Positions 1-9,349 are shown, counted from the first letter of the stretch. The stretch: DNA of 64,000 bases from Thermomicrobium sp. 4228-Ro (GCF_026241205.1 NZ_JAPFQM010000006.1:124001-188000); one strand, 5' to 3'. Numbers and translations: made by a program. The notes: generated by a model not told the origin, from the sequence alone.

Positions 1-400
1 GTCCCGGACACCCGCTCCGCTCCAGACACCGCTCCACCACGTTCATCAGCTGATCCCGCCCCATCGCAACCGTCATGACCGCCAGGCGCACCGCGCGGCT
101 ATCGATCCGCTCGATCCGACAACTCACCACCTCAGGCGCCCGAGCCAGTAACGCCCGCGCCCGAGCCGCCCCCGAAAGGTACGCCGGCGACCCGATGTTC
201 ACGACCCACCGTCGTAAGTCCGGTATGCCCCGCATCGACCCCACACGCGATGGAAGGACCACCGCTCGGCATGGCCGCTCGCGCTCAGCCGCCATGACAG
301 CTCGGACGACTGCCCGTTGCCAACGTTCCGTCTCCGCATCGAGCGAAAAGGGAAACCAGCCACTCGTGCTCGGCACGTGCACCCCGCTCCCACCCCCCAT
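1..400 (-). CDS. hypothetical protein (3' end beyond window)
   Basis: An open frame with no stop runs leftward from an ATG at 400 off the window edge, giving at least 133 residues. A GTG at 382, preceded by a GGGAG-like site, is an alternative start. The translation is a balanced mixture (for example WFPFSLDAETERWQRAV near the N-terminus) rather than the Arg/Pro-rich sequence of antisense frames, so I think it is real. It lies 43 bases downstream of the next hypothetical gene on the same strand and would be the third gene of that operon. I do not recognise the family. Confidence 0.5.
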   Translation of the reverse strand, partial: MGGGSGVHVPSTSGWFPFSLDAETERWQRAVVRAVMAAERERPCRAVVLPSRVGSMRGIPDLRRWVVNIGSPAYLSGAARARALLARAPEVVSCRIERIDSRAVRLAVMTVAMGRDQLMNVVERCLERSGCPG

Positions 401-443
401 ACGCCGGAAGAATACCCGAACGACGGGGCAGGAACGAGATCGC

Positions 444-800
444 TCAGGACGCCGCAGCGTACTCGGCGTGTGCTCGTTCGGTATCACCGAGCAACCGACC
501 GGTGCTCACCAGCCAGTGCACGAAGCGGAGCCGTGCGAGCTGCTGCGGAGCCAGTTCGACGATTTCTTCCATCGGCCGCACCGTGACCGGCGTCGTCCGC
601 CAGCCGATCGCATTGAGCAGCTCCGCGACGACCGTACTGGGCGAACCGATCAGGAGGCGTTCCAGCGAAATAGTCACTGTCGTCCCACCACTCAAGAGAA
701 AATGCACGCGGTCGCGCTCGAGGCACCATCCAGTCAGCGGGAGCCCAGCGGAACGTACAGCATTCACGACGATGGCCAGCGCTTCACGGTACTCACCCAT
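444..800 (-). CDS. hypothetical protein, 118 aa
   Basis: ATG start with an AAAGGGG-type ribosome site about 8 bases upstream. The 118-residue product has no transmembrane segment or recognisable motif; it alternates short hydrophobic stretches with charged helices (ALAIVVNAVRSAG; LVSTGRLLGDTERAHAEY). It is the second gene of a leftward set of three, 21 bases after the preceding one, so the three are probably cotranscribed from the promoter at 1218-1246. Function unknown. Confidence 0.6.
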   Translation of the reverse strand: MGEYREALAIVVNAVRSAGLPLTGWCLERDRVHFLLSGGTTVTISLERLLIGSPSTVVAELLNAIGWRTTPVTVRPMEEIVELAPQQLARLRFVHWLVSTGRLLGDTERAHAEYAAAS

Positions 801-821
801 GGCTCCACCCCTTTCCGCTGT

Positions 822-1076
822 CTAGCCTTCCCCCGCACTGCTCACTGCCGCGAGCAGGTTCGCGAGCGCAGCATCTGGCGTTTCGCCATCGGCGAGTGGC
901 GGGCACCGAAGCTGCCGGCGCCAGTACTGCAAAACCAGGCACGAGTTAGCGGCTTCCGGCGGTAACTCCGATGGTTCACACGCGACCGCCACCCAGCGAG
1001 GCTGCTCGTCGACACTACAAGGATCACGAAAAATCGTGATCGGCCACTGTTTGAGAACCTGCTCTCCCAACACCAT
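822..1076 (-). CDS. hypothetical protein, 84 aa
   Basis: The frame is open further upstream, but the ATG at 1076 is preceded by TAGGAGTCGGGGCC and gives a compact 84-residue protein, so I use it. The product contains WPITIFRDPC and a C-terminal acidic/alanine helix. It loosely recalls small HicB-like beta-alpha proteins, but no diagnostic residue supports that. It is the first gene of the leftward operon and starts about 140 bases downstream of a consensus promoter. Function unknown. Confidence 0.55.
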   Translation of the reverse strand: MVLGEQVLKQWPITIFRDPCSVDEQPRWVAVACEPSELPPEAANSCLVLQYWRRQLRCPPLADGETPDAALANLLAAVSSAGEG

Positions 1077-1217
1077 GGCCCCGACTCCTACCGAATGGCA
1101 TCGCGTATCCGTCTTCCTCACATTCTCGGTATCGGAACACAACGGGGCCCTAGGCTTTTCGTCCCAAAGCACACCGCAGTGCCCACGATGTGAATGTACA
1201 CGAGTACGTACGCGACC

Positions 1218-1246
1218 AGTTTACCGAGCAACCCAGCGACTGTCAA
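1218..1246 (-). promoter_or_regulatory. sigma70-type promoter of the leftward hypothetical operon
   Basis: On the minus strand a perfect TTGACA (1246-1241) is followed after exactly 17 bases by TAAACT (1223-1218). Transcription would enter the three-gene hypothetical operon with a leader of about 135 bases. The rest of the gene-free stretch 1077-1469 holds this promoter and the hairpin at 1419-1449; I see nothing else in it. Confidence 0.65.
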
Positions 1247-1418
1247 CCCTTCCCGCCGGCCTGACACCGATGGCTCGCCAAATGCCTGTCGCGCGTACCC
1301 GTGCTCGCACGCGCAGGGCCTCTCGGCTGAAGCGACAGCGGTCGACGCTCGTTCACCGCCTCATTCCGGTCTCCAGGCCCAGGCCCGCCCAGTTAGCCTT
1401 CGATCTCTTGAAACAGCA

Positions 1419-1449
1419 GCGGCGGGGTCGTCGTCTTCGACCCCGCCGC
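1419..1449 (-). terminator. hairpin terminator of the crotonase-family gene
   Basis: GCGGCGGGGTCG (1419-1430) pairs perfectly with CGACCCCGCCGC (1438-1449) across a 7-base loop, 20 bases beyond the stop codon at 1470. The T-tract on the minus strand is poor (CTGTTTC), so it may need Rho or act only as an RNA-end stabiliser. Confidence 0.6.
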
Positions 1450-1469
1450 GCTACTGAGGAGTTGGCACG

Positions 1470-2264
1470 TCAGGCGTGGCGCCATTCCGGCTGCCGTTTT
1501 TCCAGGAAGGCGCAGATCCCCTCCCGCGCATCCTCAGCCAGCGCGTTGAGCGCCATCACTTCCATCGCGTACGCGTAGGCGAGATGCTCCGGTAGCTCGA
1601 GTTGCCGGTAGAACGCCTGCTTGCCGATCCCGACCACGTATCGGCTCGCTGCGCGGATCTTCTCGGCCAGCTCCCAGGTCGCCGTCTCGAGTTCCTCAAG
1701 CGGCACCACCCGGTTGACCATCCCGAGCTGCGCCGCCTCCTCGGCCGTCATCGGCTCACCAGTGACCAGCAGCTCGAACGTCTTCTTCGGCGGAAGCACC
1801 CGACTCACCGCCACCATCGGGGTCGAGCAGAAAAGCCCGATCTTCACACCCGGCGTCTGGAATCGGGTTCCAGCTGCCGCCACGATGAGATCGCACGTCG
1901 CCGCCAGCTGAAAACCGGCTGCCGTCGCCACACCGTGTACCTGCGCGATCACCGGTTGCGGGATCGACCGGATCGTCTGCATGAGTGTCGTACAGACCTG
2001 GAAGATCTGCCGTGCGGCGCGTGCGTCGCACTGGGCCAGCTCGTTCAAATCATGCCCAGCGCAGAAGACTGCCCCAGCACCCCGCAGGATGGCCACGGCA
2101 ATCTCCCGATCCTCGCCGATCCGCCGGAAGGCATCGGTCAACTCCTCCATGTGAGCGACCGAGAGTGCGTTCCGCTTCTCCGGACGGTTCATCGTGACGA
2201 CCGCGATCCCGTCCTGCACCTCGGTCAGGATGTACTGGTATGTCCCGAGCCCGGTCGCCGTCAT
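1470..2264 (-). CDS. enoyl-CoA hydratase/isomerase (crotonase) family protein, ECHDC3-like
   Basis: The 264-residue product carries the crotonase fold signatures NRPEKRNAL (about 26-34), the oxyanion-hole segment FCAGHDLNEL (67-76) and HGVATAAGFQLAATCDL (110-126). ATG start with AAGGAGGTGCGGTG upstream; longer in-frame extensions are rejected because they are Arg/Gly-rich. The two glutamates that do hydratase chemistry in classical crotonase (E144 and E164 in the rat enzyme) align with Q119 and G139. A water-adding function is therefore doubtful, as in ECHDC3-type proteins. It sits 38 bases after metY and may share its transcript, with an acyl-CoA synthetase gene further upstream. Confidence 0.88.
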   Translation of the reverse strand: MTATGLGTYQYILTEVQDGIAVVTMNRPEKRNALSVAHMEELTDAFRRIGEDREIAVAILRGAGAVFCAGHDLNELAQCDARAARQIFQVCTTLMQTIRSIPQPVIAQVHGVATAAGFQLAATCDLIVAAAGTRFQTPGVKIGLFCSTPMVAVSRVLPPKKTFELLVTGEPMTAEEAAQLGMVNRVVPLEELETATWELAEKIRAASRYVVGIGKQAFYRQLELPEHLAYAYAMEVMALNALAEDAREGICAFLEKRQPEWRHA

Positions 2265-2302
2265 CACCGCACCTCCTTCGGCCACCGCGGACCTTCGTGA
2301 AG

Positions 2303-4177
2303 TCAATCGTCGGCCGGCTCGCTCGTCCGCCCGTCTGCCCCGGCACCGACCAGCTCGCGGTCGACATCGTCGGGCCGGAACGTCTTGGCATGCCCGCGCC
2401 AGCGCTGCGCCTCCTTGTAGATGCAGCGGTTCATTACCACCGCGAGCCCGCCCTCGGTCGCGATCCGTGCGGCCTCCGGGCTGACCACACCCTCCTGCAA
2501 CCACAGCACCCGCGCTCCGTGCTCGACTGCCTCGCGCGCGACCTCCGGCGCGTACTCGCTCGCCCGGAAGACGACCACCACGTCGGCCCGCACTGGCAGC
2601 GCTTTCAGGTTCGGATACGCTCGCTCGCCGAGCGCCTCCTCGATCAGCGGATTGACCGGCACGATGCGGTACCCCAGGCGCTTCAGCTTCTGTGCCACTC
2701 GGTAGCTCGGGCGCGCCGGATCGTTCGAGAGGCCCACGATCGCGAGCACCAGCGGCCGGCGCTCCCCGCCCTCTTCGACGAACGCGCGCGCACAGACCGA
2801 GCGGATCACCTGTTCGTCGTTCAACACGATCCGTGCCGTCTGGTCGCGCGTGCGCCCATCACCAGGCACCGCGAGACCGGTCGCGATACGCAGCGCGCGA
2901 TCGAGATCGGCCTTGAGATCCTCGACATGCTCGATTCCGACCGCGAGCCGGATCAGGTCGTCACCGACACCAGCCGCAACGCGCTGTTCGGGCGTCAACT
3001 GCCGGTGCGTCGTACTAGCCGGATGGATGATCAGCGACTTGGCATCGCCCACGTTCGCCAGGTGCGACCAGAGCGCGACCGAGTCGATCACCTTGATGCC
3101 AGCTTCCATCCCGCCCTTGACGCCGAACACCACGACGGCACCGTAGCAGCCCTCGCGCAGGTACTTGCGCGCCAGATGGTGTGAGGGGTGGTTCGGGAGC
3201 CCCGGGTAGGCGACCCAGGCAACCGCCGGATGTTCCGCGAGCCAGCGCGCGATCTCCAGCGCGTTGGCACAGTGCCGGTCCATACGGACGTGCAAGGTCT
3301 CCAGCCCGAGGAGCAGCAGGAACGCGTTGAACGGGCTCATGCACGCCCCGACGTCACGCATCATGTGCGCGCGGAGCTTGGTCACGTAGGCCAGACTTCC
3401 GAAGTCCTTCCAGTACGAGATCCCATGGTACCCCGGATCCGGATCGACCAACCGCGGGAACTTCCCGTTCCCCCAGTCGAACCGCCCCGCATCCACGACC
3501 ACGCCACCGATCGCCACACCGTGTCCACCGATCCACTTCGTCGCCGAGTGCACGACGATATCGGCACCCCATTCGATCGGCCGGCAGAGGTACGGTGTGG
3601 CGAACGTGTTGTCCACGATCAGCGGGATGCCGTGCTCGTGGGCGATCCTCGCCACCGCCTCGATGTCCAGGACATCCAGCCGCGGATTACCGATCGTCTC
3701 GGCGTAGATGCACTTCGTCCGCTCGGTGATCGCCCGCCGGAAGTTCTCCGGATCCGACGGTTCGACGAACCGCACCGTGATACCCAGATCCGACAGCGTG
3801 TTCGCGAACAGCGCGACCGTGCCGCCGTACAGGCTGGTACTCGCCACGACCTCGTCGCCAGCCCGCGCGATATTGAGGATCGCCAGCGTCGTTGCGGCCT
3901 GACCACTGGACGTGGCGACCGCCGCCACACCGCCCTCGAGATAGGCGACGCGCTTTTCGAAGACCTCGACCGTCGGGTTGCTGATCCGCGTGTAGATGTG
4001 ACCCGGTTCGTCGAGATTGAAGAGCTGCGACGCGTGATCAGCGTCATGGAAGACGAACGAGGTCGTCTGGTAAATCGGCACCGCGCGAGCGCCGGTCGCC
4101 GGGTCCGGCGCCTGTCCAGCGTGGACTGCTAGCGTCTCGATGGCATATTCCCGGAACGGATCACGTTCGGTCGCCAA
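2303..4177 (-). CDS. metY: O-acetylhomoserine aminocarboxypropyltransferase (MetY) fused to a CoA-binding domain
   Basis: Residues 1 to about 430 are a complete Cys/Met-metabolism PLP enzyme. It has [10 protein letters not shown] for phosphate binding and [10 protein letters not shown] with the Schiff-base lysine K214, which resemble O-acetylhomoserine sulfhydrylase that makes homocysteine from O-acetylhomoserine and sulfide. Residues about 450-600 add a YccU-type CoA-binding Rossmann domain ([30 protein letters not shown]), giving 624 residues against about 430 for ordinary MetY. The start is a TTG seven bases after GGAGGG, which fixes the N-terminus MATERDPF. What the added domain does (nucleotide sensing or catalytic control) cannot be read from sequence. 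Confidence 0.9.
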   Translation of the reverse strand: MATERDPFREYAIETLAVHAGQAPDPATGARAVPIYQTTSFVFHDADHASQLFNLDEPGHIYTRISNPTVEVFEKRVAYLEGGVAAVATSSGQAATTLAILNIARAGDEVVASTSLYGGTVALFANTLSDLGITVRFVEPSDPENFRRAITERTKCIYAETIGNPRLDVLDIEAVARIAHEHGIPLIVDNTFATPYLCRPIEWGADIVVHSATKWIGGHGVAIGGVVVDAGRFDWGNGKFPRLVDPDPGYHGISYWKDFGSLAYVTKLRAHMMRDVGACMSPFNAFLLLLGLETLHVRMDRHCANALEIARWLAEHPAVAWVAYPGLPNHPSHHLARKYLREGCYGAVVVFGVKGGMEAGIKVIDSVALWSHLANVGDAKSLIIHPASTTHRQLTPEQRVAAGVGDDLIRLAVGIEHVEDLKADLDRALRIATGLAVPGDGRTRDQTARIVLNDEQVIRSVCARAFVEEGGERRPLVLAIVGLSNDPARPSYRVAQKLKRLGYRIVPVNPLIEEALGERAYPNLKALPVRADVVVVFRASEYAPEVAREAVEHGARVLWLQEGVVSPEAARIATEGGLAVVMNRCIYKEAQRWRGHAKTFRPDDVDRELVGAGADGRTSEPADD

Positions 4178-4322
4178 GGAACACCCTCCTTCGATTCCTG
4201 AATGGTCCTTTGTACCCGGCCCTCGGAACGCGCACCGCGTTTCCCCCGACGAATCTTACTGCAGGGCACCCCAGCACCGGTTCACCAGCAGTGGCCGGGT
4301 TCTCGCGGGCAGCGCTCCCGGA

Positions 4323-6005
4323 TCAGTGGATGCGCTTCTCGTAGCCCGCCCACTCGCGTTCCCGCAGGACGAACTTCTGGATCTTCCCAGTCGAAGTCTT
4401 GGGCAAAGCCTCGACCAGTTCGACCTGCTTCGGGCACTTGTAGTGGGCGAGCCGCTCGCGGCAATAAGCGATCAGCTCCTCCGGCGTCGCCTGCGTGCCA
4501 GGCTTCAGGACCACGAACGCCTTCGGCACTTCACCCCACTTCTCGTCCGGGATGCCGATCACGGCGCACTCCAGCACTGCCGGATGCTGGTACAGCACCC
4601 GCTCGACCTCGATGGTCGAGATGTTCTCTCCGCCACTGATGATGATGTCCTTCTTCCGGTCGCGCAGCTCGATGTACCCGTCCGGGTGCATGACCGCGAG
4701 GTCACCGGAATGGAACCACCCACCGGCGAACGCTCTGGCGGTCGCCTCCTCGTCTCGGTAGTAGCCCTTCATGACGTTGTTGCCGCGCATCACGACCTCG
4801 CCCAGCGTCTGCCCGTCGGCCGGAACGTCGCGCATCTCGTCGTCGACCACCCGGAGTTCCGGCGCATGGATGTACCCGACACCCTGCCGGGCCTTGAGCC
4901 GCGCCCGCTCCTCCAGGGGCAGTGCGTCCCATTCCGCGTGCCACTCGCACACCGTGTGCGGGCCATACGTCTCGGTGAGCCCGTAGACGTGAACGATCCG
5001 TGCCCCCATCTCCTCCATCTGCGCGATCGTCGCCGGTGCCGGCGGCGCAGCAGCCGTCAGCACCGTGACCGCGCGCGGGAAGCGGTAGTCCGGACTCGGC
5101 CGACCCTGCAACAGCATGATCAGGACCGTCGGCGCTCCGCAGAAGTGCGTGACCCCCTCCTCCTCGATCAGCTGGTAGATCCGTGCCGGATCCACCTTCG
5201 GCAACACTACGTGCGTCGCACCGATCCCGGTCACCGCGTACGGGAAATACCAGCCGTTGCAATGGAACATCGGCAGCGTCCAGAGATAGGCGCTCTCCGG
5301 TACCAGGCGCGCCTCGATGATCTCACCCAGCGCGTTCAAGTAGGCACCACGGTGCGTGACCATCACGCCCTTCGGTCTTCCAGTCGTCCCGCTCGTGTAG
5401 TTGATACTGAGCACGTCCTCTTCATCACGGAGCGGGTAGACCGAGGGTTCTGGCGAACCTTCGGCGAGCAACGCTTCGTACTCGACATCCGCGACCGCCG
5501 AGCGCGCCGGCGACGGATCGCCATGCCGCGCATCGATATCCACCCAGACCACCAGCTGGAGTTCCGGCAGACTCGCCCGGATCGGCTCGATCAGCCCGCT
5601 CAACGCCCCATCCAGGATGAGCGCTCGCGCCCCCGAGTGCTCGAGAATGTACCGGATCTCGTCACTCGCGAGCCGCACGTTGATCGGCACCAGGATGCCG
5701 CCCATCTGGGGAACGGCGAAATGCGCCTCGAGCGCCTCGAGACTGTTTCGGCAGAGTACCGCGATCCGATCGCCCACCGCCAACCCACGCCCACGCAGCG
5801 CACTGGCCAGCCGGTAGACCCGCGCACCGAACTCGCGGTACGTCAACCGCCGTGCTCCGTCGACGACCCCGACCTTGTCCGGGAAGACGTGCAACGTGCG
5901 CTCGAGCAACATGAGCGGCGTGAGGAGCGATCGATAGGGCGGCAACCCCTCCCACTGCGGACGCGACCAGAGTTGCTGGAACAGGGGCTTCGTCTCGATC
6001 TGCAT
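4323..6005 (-). CDS. AMP-forming acyl-CoA synthetase
   Basis: A 560-residue adenylate-forming enzyme that activates a carboxylic acid to acyl-AMP and then acyl-CoA. Motifs in order: P-loop YTSGTTGRPKG (203-213), YGLTETYGP, GWFHSGDLA, DRKKDIIISGGENIS hinge, and LPKTSTGKIQKF with the C-terminal catalytic lysine. The sequence resembles the medium/long-chain acyl-activating group rather than acetyl-CoA synthetase; substrate unknown. ATG start after GAGAGGGGAACGAGCG. It lies between an MHS transporter and metY on the same strand. The 145 bases to metY contain small GC-rich hairpins but no clear terminator. Confidence 0.92.
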   Translation of the reverse strand: MQIETKPLFQQLWSRPQWEGLPPYRSLLTPLMLLERTLHVFPDKVGVVDGARRLTYREFGARVYRLASALRGRGLAVGDRIAVLCRNSLEALEAHFAVPQMGGILVPINVRLASDEIRYILEHSGARALILDGALSGLIEPIRASLPELQLVVWVDIDARHGDPSPARSAVADVEYEALLAEGSPEPSVYPLRDEEDVLSINYTSGTTGRPKGVMVTHRGAYLNALGEIIEARLVPESAYLWTLPMFHCNGWYFPYAVTGIGATHVVLPKVDPARIYQLIEEEGVTHFCGAPTVLIMLLQGRPSPDYRFPRAVTVLTAAAPPAPATIAQMEEMGARIVHVYGLTETYGPHTVCEWHAEWDALPLEERARLKARQGVGYIHAPELRVVDDEMRDVPADGQTLGEVVMRGNNVMKGYYRDEEATARAFAGGWFHSGDLAVMHPDGYIELRDRKKDIIISGGENISTIEVERVLYQHPAVLECAVIGIPDEKWGEVPKAFVVLKPGTQATPEELIAYCRERLAHYKCPKQVELVEALPKTSTGKIQKFVLREREWAGYEKRIH

Positions 6006-6098
6006 CGCTCGTTCCCCTCTCTCGACTCATCGGTGCCGGTGGCGGGTCGACTTCTCAGTCCGCCACCGATCACACCAGCGACGGCTGTCGAGCTCCAA

Positions 6099-7448
6099 TT
6101 ATTCTCCCTCGCCGGTCGCAAGAGTCGTTCCCGGCTGTTCCCAGAGCCGCTGCTGCGCCGTCTCCGGCAGGCAAAGCAGGCCCACCACCAGACCGACGAG
6201 CGGCAGCGCGATCGGATAGACCAGAGCCCACATCAGGTTGCCGGTCGCTGTCTGCACCCAGGTCGTCACGTAGGGCACGAGGCCACCGCCCCAGCCGTTG
6301 GCTGCGTTCTGGACCACACCGAGCGACGTATAGCGCACCTGCGTCGGAAAGGACTCGGCCAGCAGCGCCGGCAACGGCCCCCAGACCATCGCTGCGATGA
6401 CCATCAGCGCCAGCACCGTGAACACGGCCGGCCAGTACTGGAGCTGATCCTTCTGGGCGAAACGACCGAGCAACGTGTAGAGCGGGTAGAAACCCACGAT
6501 GGCGAGTACGAAACCGGTCAGCACGATCGGCTTGCGCCCGATCGAATCGGAGAGCCATGCCACCAAGACATGCAGCACCGGAGCGACGATGAGGCCGGGG
6601 AGAAGGATCTTGTAGGTCGTGATCAGATCGAGCTTCTGCGCTGTCTGGAGGAAGAAGAGGGCCCAGAAGACCGCCGTGTACCACGCAACAGCCTGTCCGA
6701 ACGAAACCGCCGCCGCGATGAGCACGCGCCGGAGGTTTTCACCGGTGAAGGTGACCTTGAGCGGATTCCGGACCGTCGCCCGGCGTGCCTTGAGCTCGGC
6801 GAACATCGGCGTTTCCTGGAGGCGCAACCGGACGTACAGCGAGATCAGGACGAGGACGAGCGAGAGCAGGAAGGGAATCCGCCAGCCCCAGGCCTTGAAC
6901 GCCTCCTCACCGAGCGCCGTCCGCACGCCCAGCACGACGAAAAAGCTGATGATCAACCCGTAGATCGCCGCCGGGCTGAGCAGGCCGGTATAGAACCCGC
7001 GCTTCCCGTCCGGTGCATGCTCGGCAACGTACGTCAAGGCACCACCCCACTCGCCCCCGACACTGAGCCCCTGGACCACGCGCAGGAGGAACACCAGAAC
7101 CGGCGCCAGCACGCCGATCGTGGCATAGGTCGGGAGCACGCCGATCAGAGCCGTACCGAGTCCCATCCCGAGCAGCGTCAGCAAGAAGACACGCTTGCGT
7201 CCGATCTTGTCACCGTACCAACCGAAGAGGATCGCACCCAGCGGGCGGAACAGGAACCCGATCGTGAAGATCGCGATCGTGTTCAAAAGACTGGCGATCG
7301 GATCACCTTTGGCAAAAAAGTGTGTCGCCAAAATGGACGCGAGGCTCCCGAAGATGTAAAAGTCGTACCACTCGATCGCCGACCCGACCGTCGAAGCGGC
7401 GATAACGAACGCTAGATAGCGTCGACTGTGGTTCGCTGCCTGTGCCAT
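6099..7448 (-). CDS. MFS transporter, metabolite:H+ symporter (MHS) family
   Basis: A 449-residue protein with about twelve hydrophobic segments. It shows the MHS hallmarks EWYDFYIFGS near the N-terminus and the loop 2-3 signature WYGDKIGRKRVF, followed by RVVQGLSVGGEWGGA. Relatives import organic acids such as alpha-ketoglutarate, shikimate or citrate with protons across the inner membrane; which substrate applies here is not visible. Strong ribosome site GGGAAGGGACAGGCGGT before the ATG. The adjacent acyl-CoA synthetase, 93 bases downstream, suggests import and activation of a carboxylate, which is inference. Confidence 0.9.
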   Translation of the reverse strand: MAQAANHSRRYLAFVIAASTVGSAIEWYDFYIFGSLASILATHFFAKGDPIASLLNTIAIFTIGFLFRPLGAILFGWYGDKIGRKRVFLLTLLGMGLGTALIGVLPTYATIGVLAPVLVFLLRVVQGLSVGGEWGGALTYVAEHAPDGKRGFYTGLLSPAAIYGLIISFFVVLGVRTALGEEAFKAWGWRIPFLLSLVLVLISLYVRLRLQETPMFAELKARRATVRNPLKVTFTGENLRRVLIAAAVSFGQAVAWYTAVFWALFFLQTAQKLDLITTYKILLPGLIVAPVLHVLVAWLSDSIGRKPIVLTGFVLAIVGFYPLYTLLGRFAQKDQLQYWPAVFTVLALMVIAAMVWGPLPALLAESFPTQVRYTSLGVVQNAANGWGGGLVPYVTTWVQTATGNLMWALVYPIALPLVGLVVGLLCLPETAQQRLWEQPGTTLATGEGE

Positions 7449-7959
7449 ACCGCCTGTCCCTTCCCTTTCCTGGTCGCGTCAGGCACGCGACCGTGCACGT
7501 ATCACCCGATCACCTGATATCCACAGGATAGCACCGATTCGGCCAGTAACGAGACCGTCCCGGCACCTCACCGCCAGAGCACGCGACCGAAACGTACCGC
7601 GCTTCCTGGCCTCACTGGTTCGAGGGGGAACACTCGCAGATTCGGGGCCAGAACGCGAAGAGCACGTTCATCGTCGGGCACGGAGCCGGCGCCAGTGATC
7701 GCGCGTTCGTGGCACTCCGCTGGACCTGCTGCATAGCTGCCGGCTGCTCCCACCCTGACGACTGCGAACCGCCTCGCGATGCATACGCGTACCACAGCCT
7801 ATCGCGAGCTGTCAAGCTTCCCTGGCTCGAGACGCAGCCGAACCCGACCTGCCTCGAAAACGCTCCACCCTCCACCGCCAGGCACGCACCGCTCCGACCG
7901 AGCACCCGCTGGGGTACCATCCGATTGTCCCGTGTCGCTCGTTGTCCGGGGAGGGGCCG
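7449..7959. other. intergenic region between divergent genes
   Basis: About 510 bases separate the leftward transporter gene from the rightward GcvT-like gene. A minus-strand TTGACA (7816-7811) is present, but no acceptable -10 follows at 16-18 bases, so I do not call a promoter. No coding frame with protein-like composition, repeat or stable long hairpin was seen. Confidence 0.5.
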
Positions 7960-9129
7960 ATGTCGCCAGAACCGCCGACCGTGCCGGTTCTCCGCTCGCT
8001 CCGGACCGGAACGACCATCTCCTTCCCTGCATCGTCCCGCTATCGCCCGCGTGCCGACACAGTCTTCCACCGGAAAGTGCTTCCCGCCCTGTACAGCGAC
8101 CCGCTCGACGAATACCGTGCCTCGACCGAGGGCGTCGTCCTGTGGGACATCGGCACCGAAATCCCGATCGAGGTGAGCGGCCCAGCTGCCCTGGAGTTCC
8201 TCGACCAGGCAGTCACGCGCGATCTCCCGCGCTGCCCGGTCGGCGAATGCCGGTACGTCTTCGTCACCGACCAGCATGGCGGCATCGTCAACGATCCGGT
8301 CGTCGTTCGTCTCCAAGCGCAACGCTTCTGGCTCATGCCGTCCGAGAGCGATCTCCTGCTCTGGCTCCGTGCTCTGGCTGCCGCGACCGAGGCCGAGGTC
8401 GTGATCCAACCGGTCGATACCGCTCCGCTCCAGGTCCGCGGACCCCGCGCCCGCGAAGTCGTCCGGGCACTGGCTGGTGACGAGGTGGCCGACTTGCCCG
8501 ACTACCGCTTCGCACGGACGCGCATCGACCGGTTCGAGGTGGTGACCCGTACCGGCTTCTCCGGCGAGCTCGGCTACGAGCTGATGCCGCTCGATGGCTC
8601 CCGCACTGGCCCCGCCTTCTGGGAAACCGTCCGTGCAGCCGGCCGTCCGTTCGGAATCCGTGTCGCCGCTCCCAGCCAGATCCGCCGCATCGAGGCAGGC
8701 ATCTTTTCCTCTGGCGTAGACATGACGCTCGAGACCGATCCGTTCGAGCTGACCGGGTACGGATGGATGGTCAACCTGCGCAAGCTGCCGTTCGTCGGCC
8801 GGAGCACCCTCGTGCGTATCGCGCGAGAAGGCCCGCGCTTCGAGGTCGTCGGCATCACGATCGAGGGCGACCCGCCGCCGGAGTTCTGGGGTGGACTCCT
8901 CGTCGAGCCCCTTCCGGTCTTCCGGCCCGGTGATACCGAGCCGACCGGCCGCGTCACGTCAGCCTGTCTCTCCCCTGCGCTCGGTTGGATCATCGGCTTC
9001 GCTCGCCTCCCGGCCACCGCTGCTGCACCGGACACCGAACTCGTCGTGCAGACGAGTACCGGGCTCCGCCGGGCACGCGTCGTTCCTACCCTATTCGTCG
9101 ATACCGAGAAGCGCCGGGTGAAGAGCTGA
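7960..9129 (+). CDS. GcvT-family (aminomethyltransferase-like) protein
   Basis: A 389-residue member of the glycine-cleavage T-protein fold, whose members transfer one-carbon units to or from tetrahydrofolate. Supporting segments are GVVLWDIGTEIPIEVSGP, the dimer-fold strand TRTGFSGELGYELM and IRRIEAGIFSSGVDM, followed by a C-terminal barrel containing GRVTSACLSPALGWIIGFA. ATG at 7960 after GGGGAGGGGCCG is preferred over a TTG at 7942. Position and length match standalone GcvT-like demethylases (DmdA or sarcosine type) as well as glycine cleavage. No gcvH or gcvP lies nearby, so a dedicated demethylase is more likely. Substrate unknown. Confidence 0.8.
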   Translation: MSPEPPTVPVLRSLRTGTTISFPASSRYRPRADTVFHRKVLPALYSDPLDEYRASTEGVVLWDIGTEIPIEVSGPAALEFLDQAVTRDLPRCPVGECRYVFVTDQHGGIVNDPVVVRLQAQRFWLMPSESDLLLWLRALAAATEAEVVIQPVDTAPLQVRGPRAREVVRALAGDEVADLPDYRFARTRIDRFEVVTRTGFSGELGYELMPLDGSRTGPAFWETVRAAGRPFGIRVAAPSQIRRIEAGIFSSGVDMTLETDPFELTGYGWMVNLRKLPFVGRSTLVRIAREGPRFEVVGITIEGDPPPEFWGGLLVEPLPVFRPGDTEPTGRVTSACLSPALGWIIGFARLPATAAAPDTELVVQTSTGLRRARVVPTLFVDTEKRRVKS

Positions 9130-9291
9130 GCCCACGTCGTCCACCCAGAATGGTCGCGACCCGCCGGTGCAGCCGCTCCACGTCAATCCGGCATCGGATA
9201 ATCCCCTTTTCCCCTCGCTGCTGCAGCACTGGCCGTCAGACCTGCTGCCAACGACCGCTCCTTGCACTGCGCTACCCCCTATGCATTAGAA

Positions 9292-9309
9292 TATTCGCGC
9301 ATTCGAATA
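9292..9309 (+). promoter_or_regulatory. inverted-repeat operator candidate upstream of arsR-type gene
   Basis: TATTCG (9292-9297) and CGAATA (9304-9309) form a perfect inverted repeat with a 6-base spacer, 41 bases before the ArsR-type start. AT-rich interrupted palindromes of this kind are typical ArsR/SmtB operators. A weak promoter (TTGCAC at 9262, TAGAAT at 9287, 19-base spacer) overlaps its left edge, so the repressor would block its own operon. Confidence 0.55.
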
Positions 9310-9349
9310 GAGCCGCGCACGATCGATCTTGCGAAAGGAGGAAGCGACG

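Noticed and set aside
75-965. Long plus-strand open frame of 296 codons across the first kilobase
   Set aside because: Arg/Pro/His/Ser-rich antisense of the leftward hypothetical genes, without a ribosome site.
4178-4322. GGGAGCGCTGC upstream of metY, resembling the core of the S-adenosylhomocysteine riboswitch
   Set aside because: The matching distal pseudoknot strand and the rest of the conserved core are missing; the resemblance is one short block.
4140-7415. A 1091-codon plus-strand open frame spanning two genes
   Set aside because: Entirely antisense to the acyl-CoA synthetase and MHS transporter; dominated by Arg, His, Asp and Gln, the usual shadow of GC-rich coding DNA, and lacks motifs.
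7790-7820. Minus-strand TTGACA as promoter of the MHS transporter
   Set aside because: The hexamers at 16-18 bases (TACGCG and neighbours) are poor -10 boxes, and the gene starts over 340 bases away.
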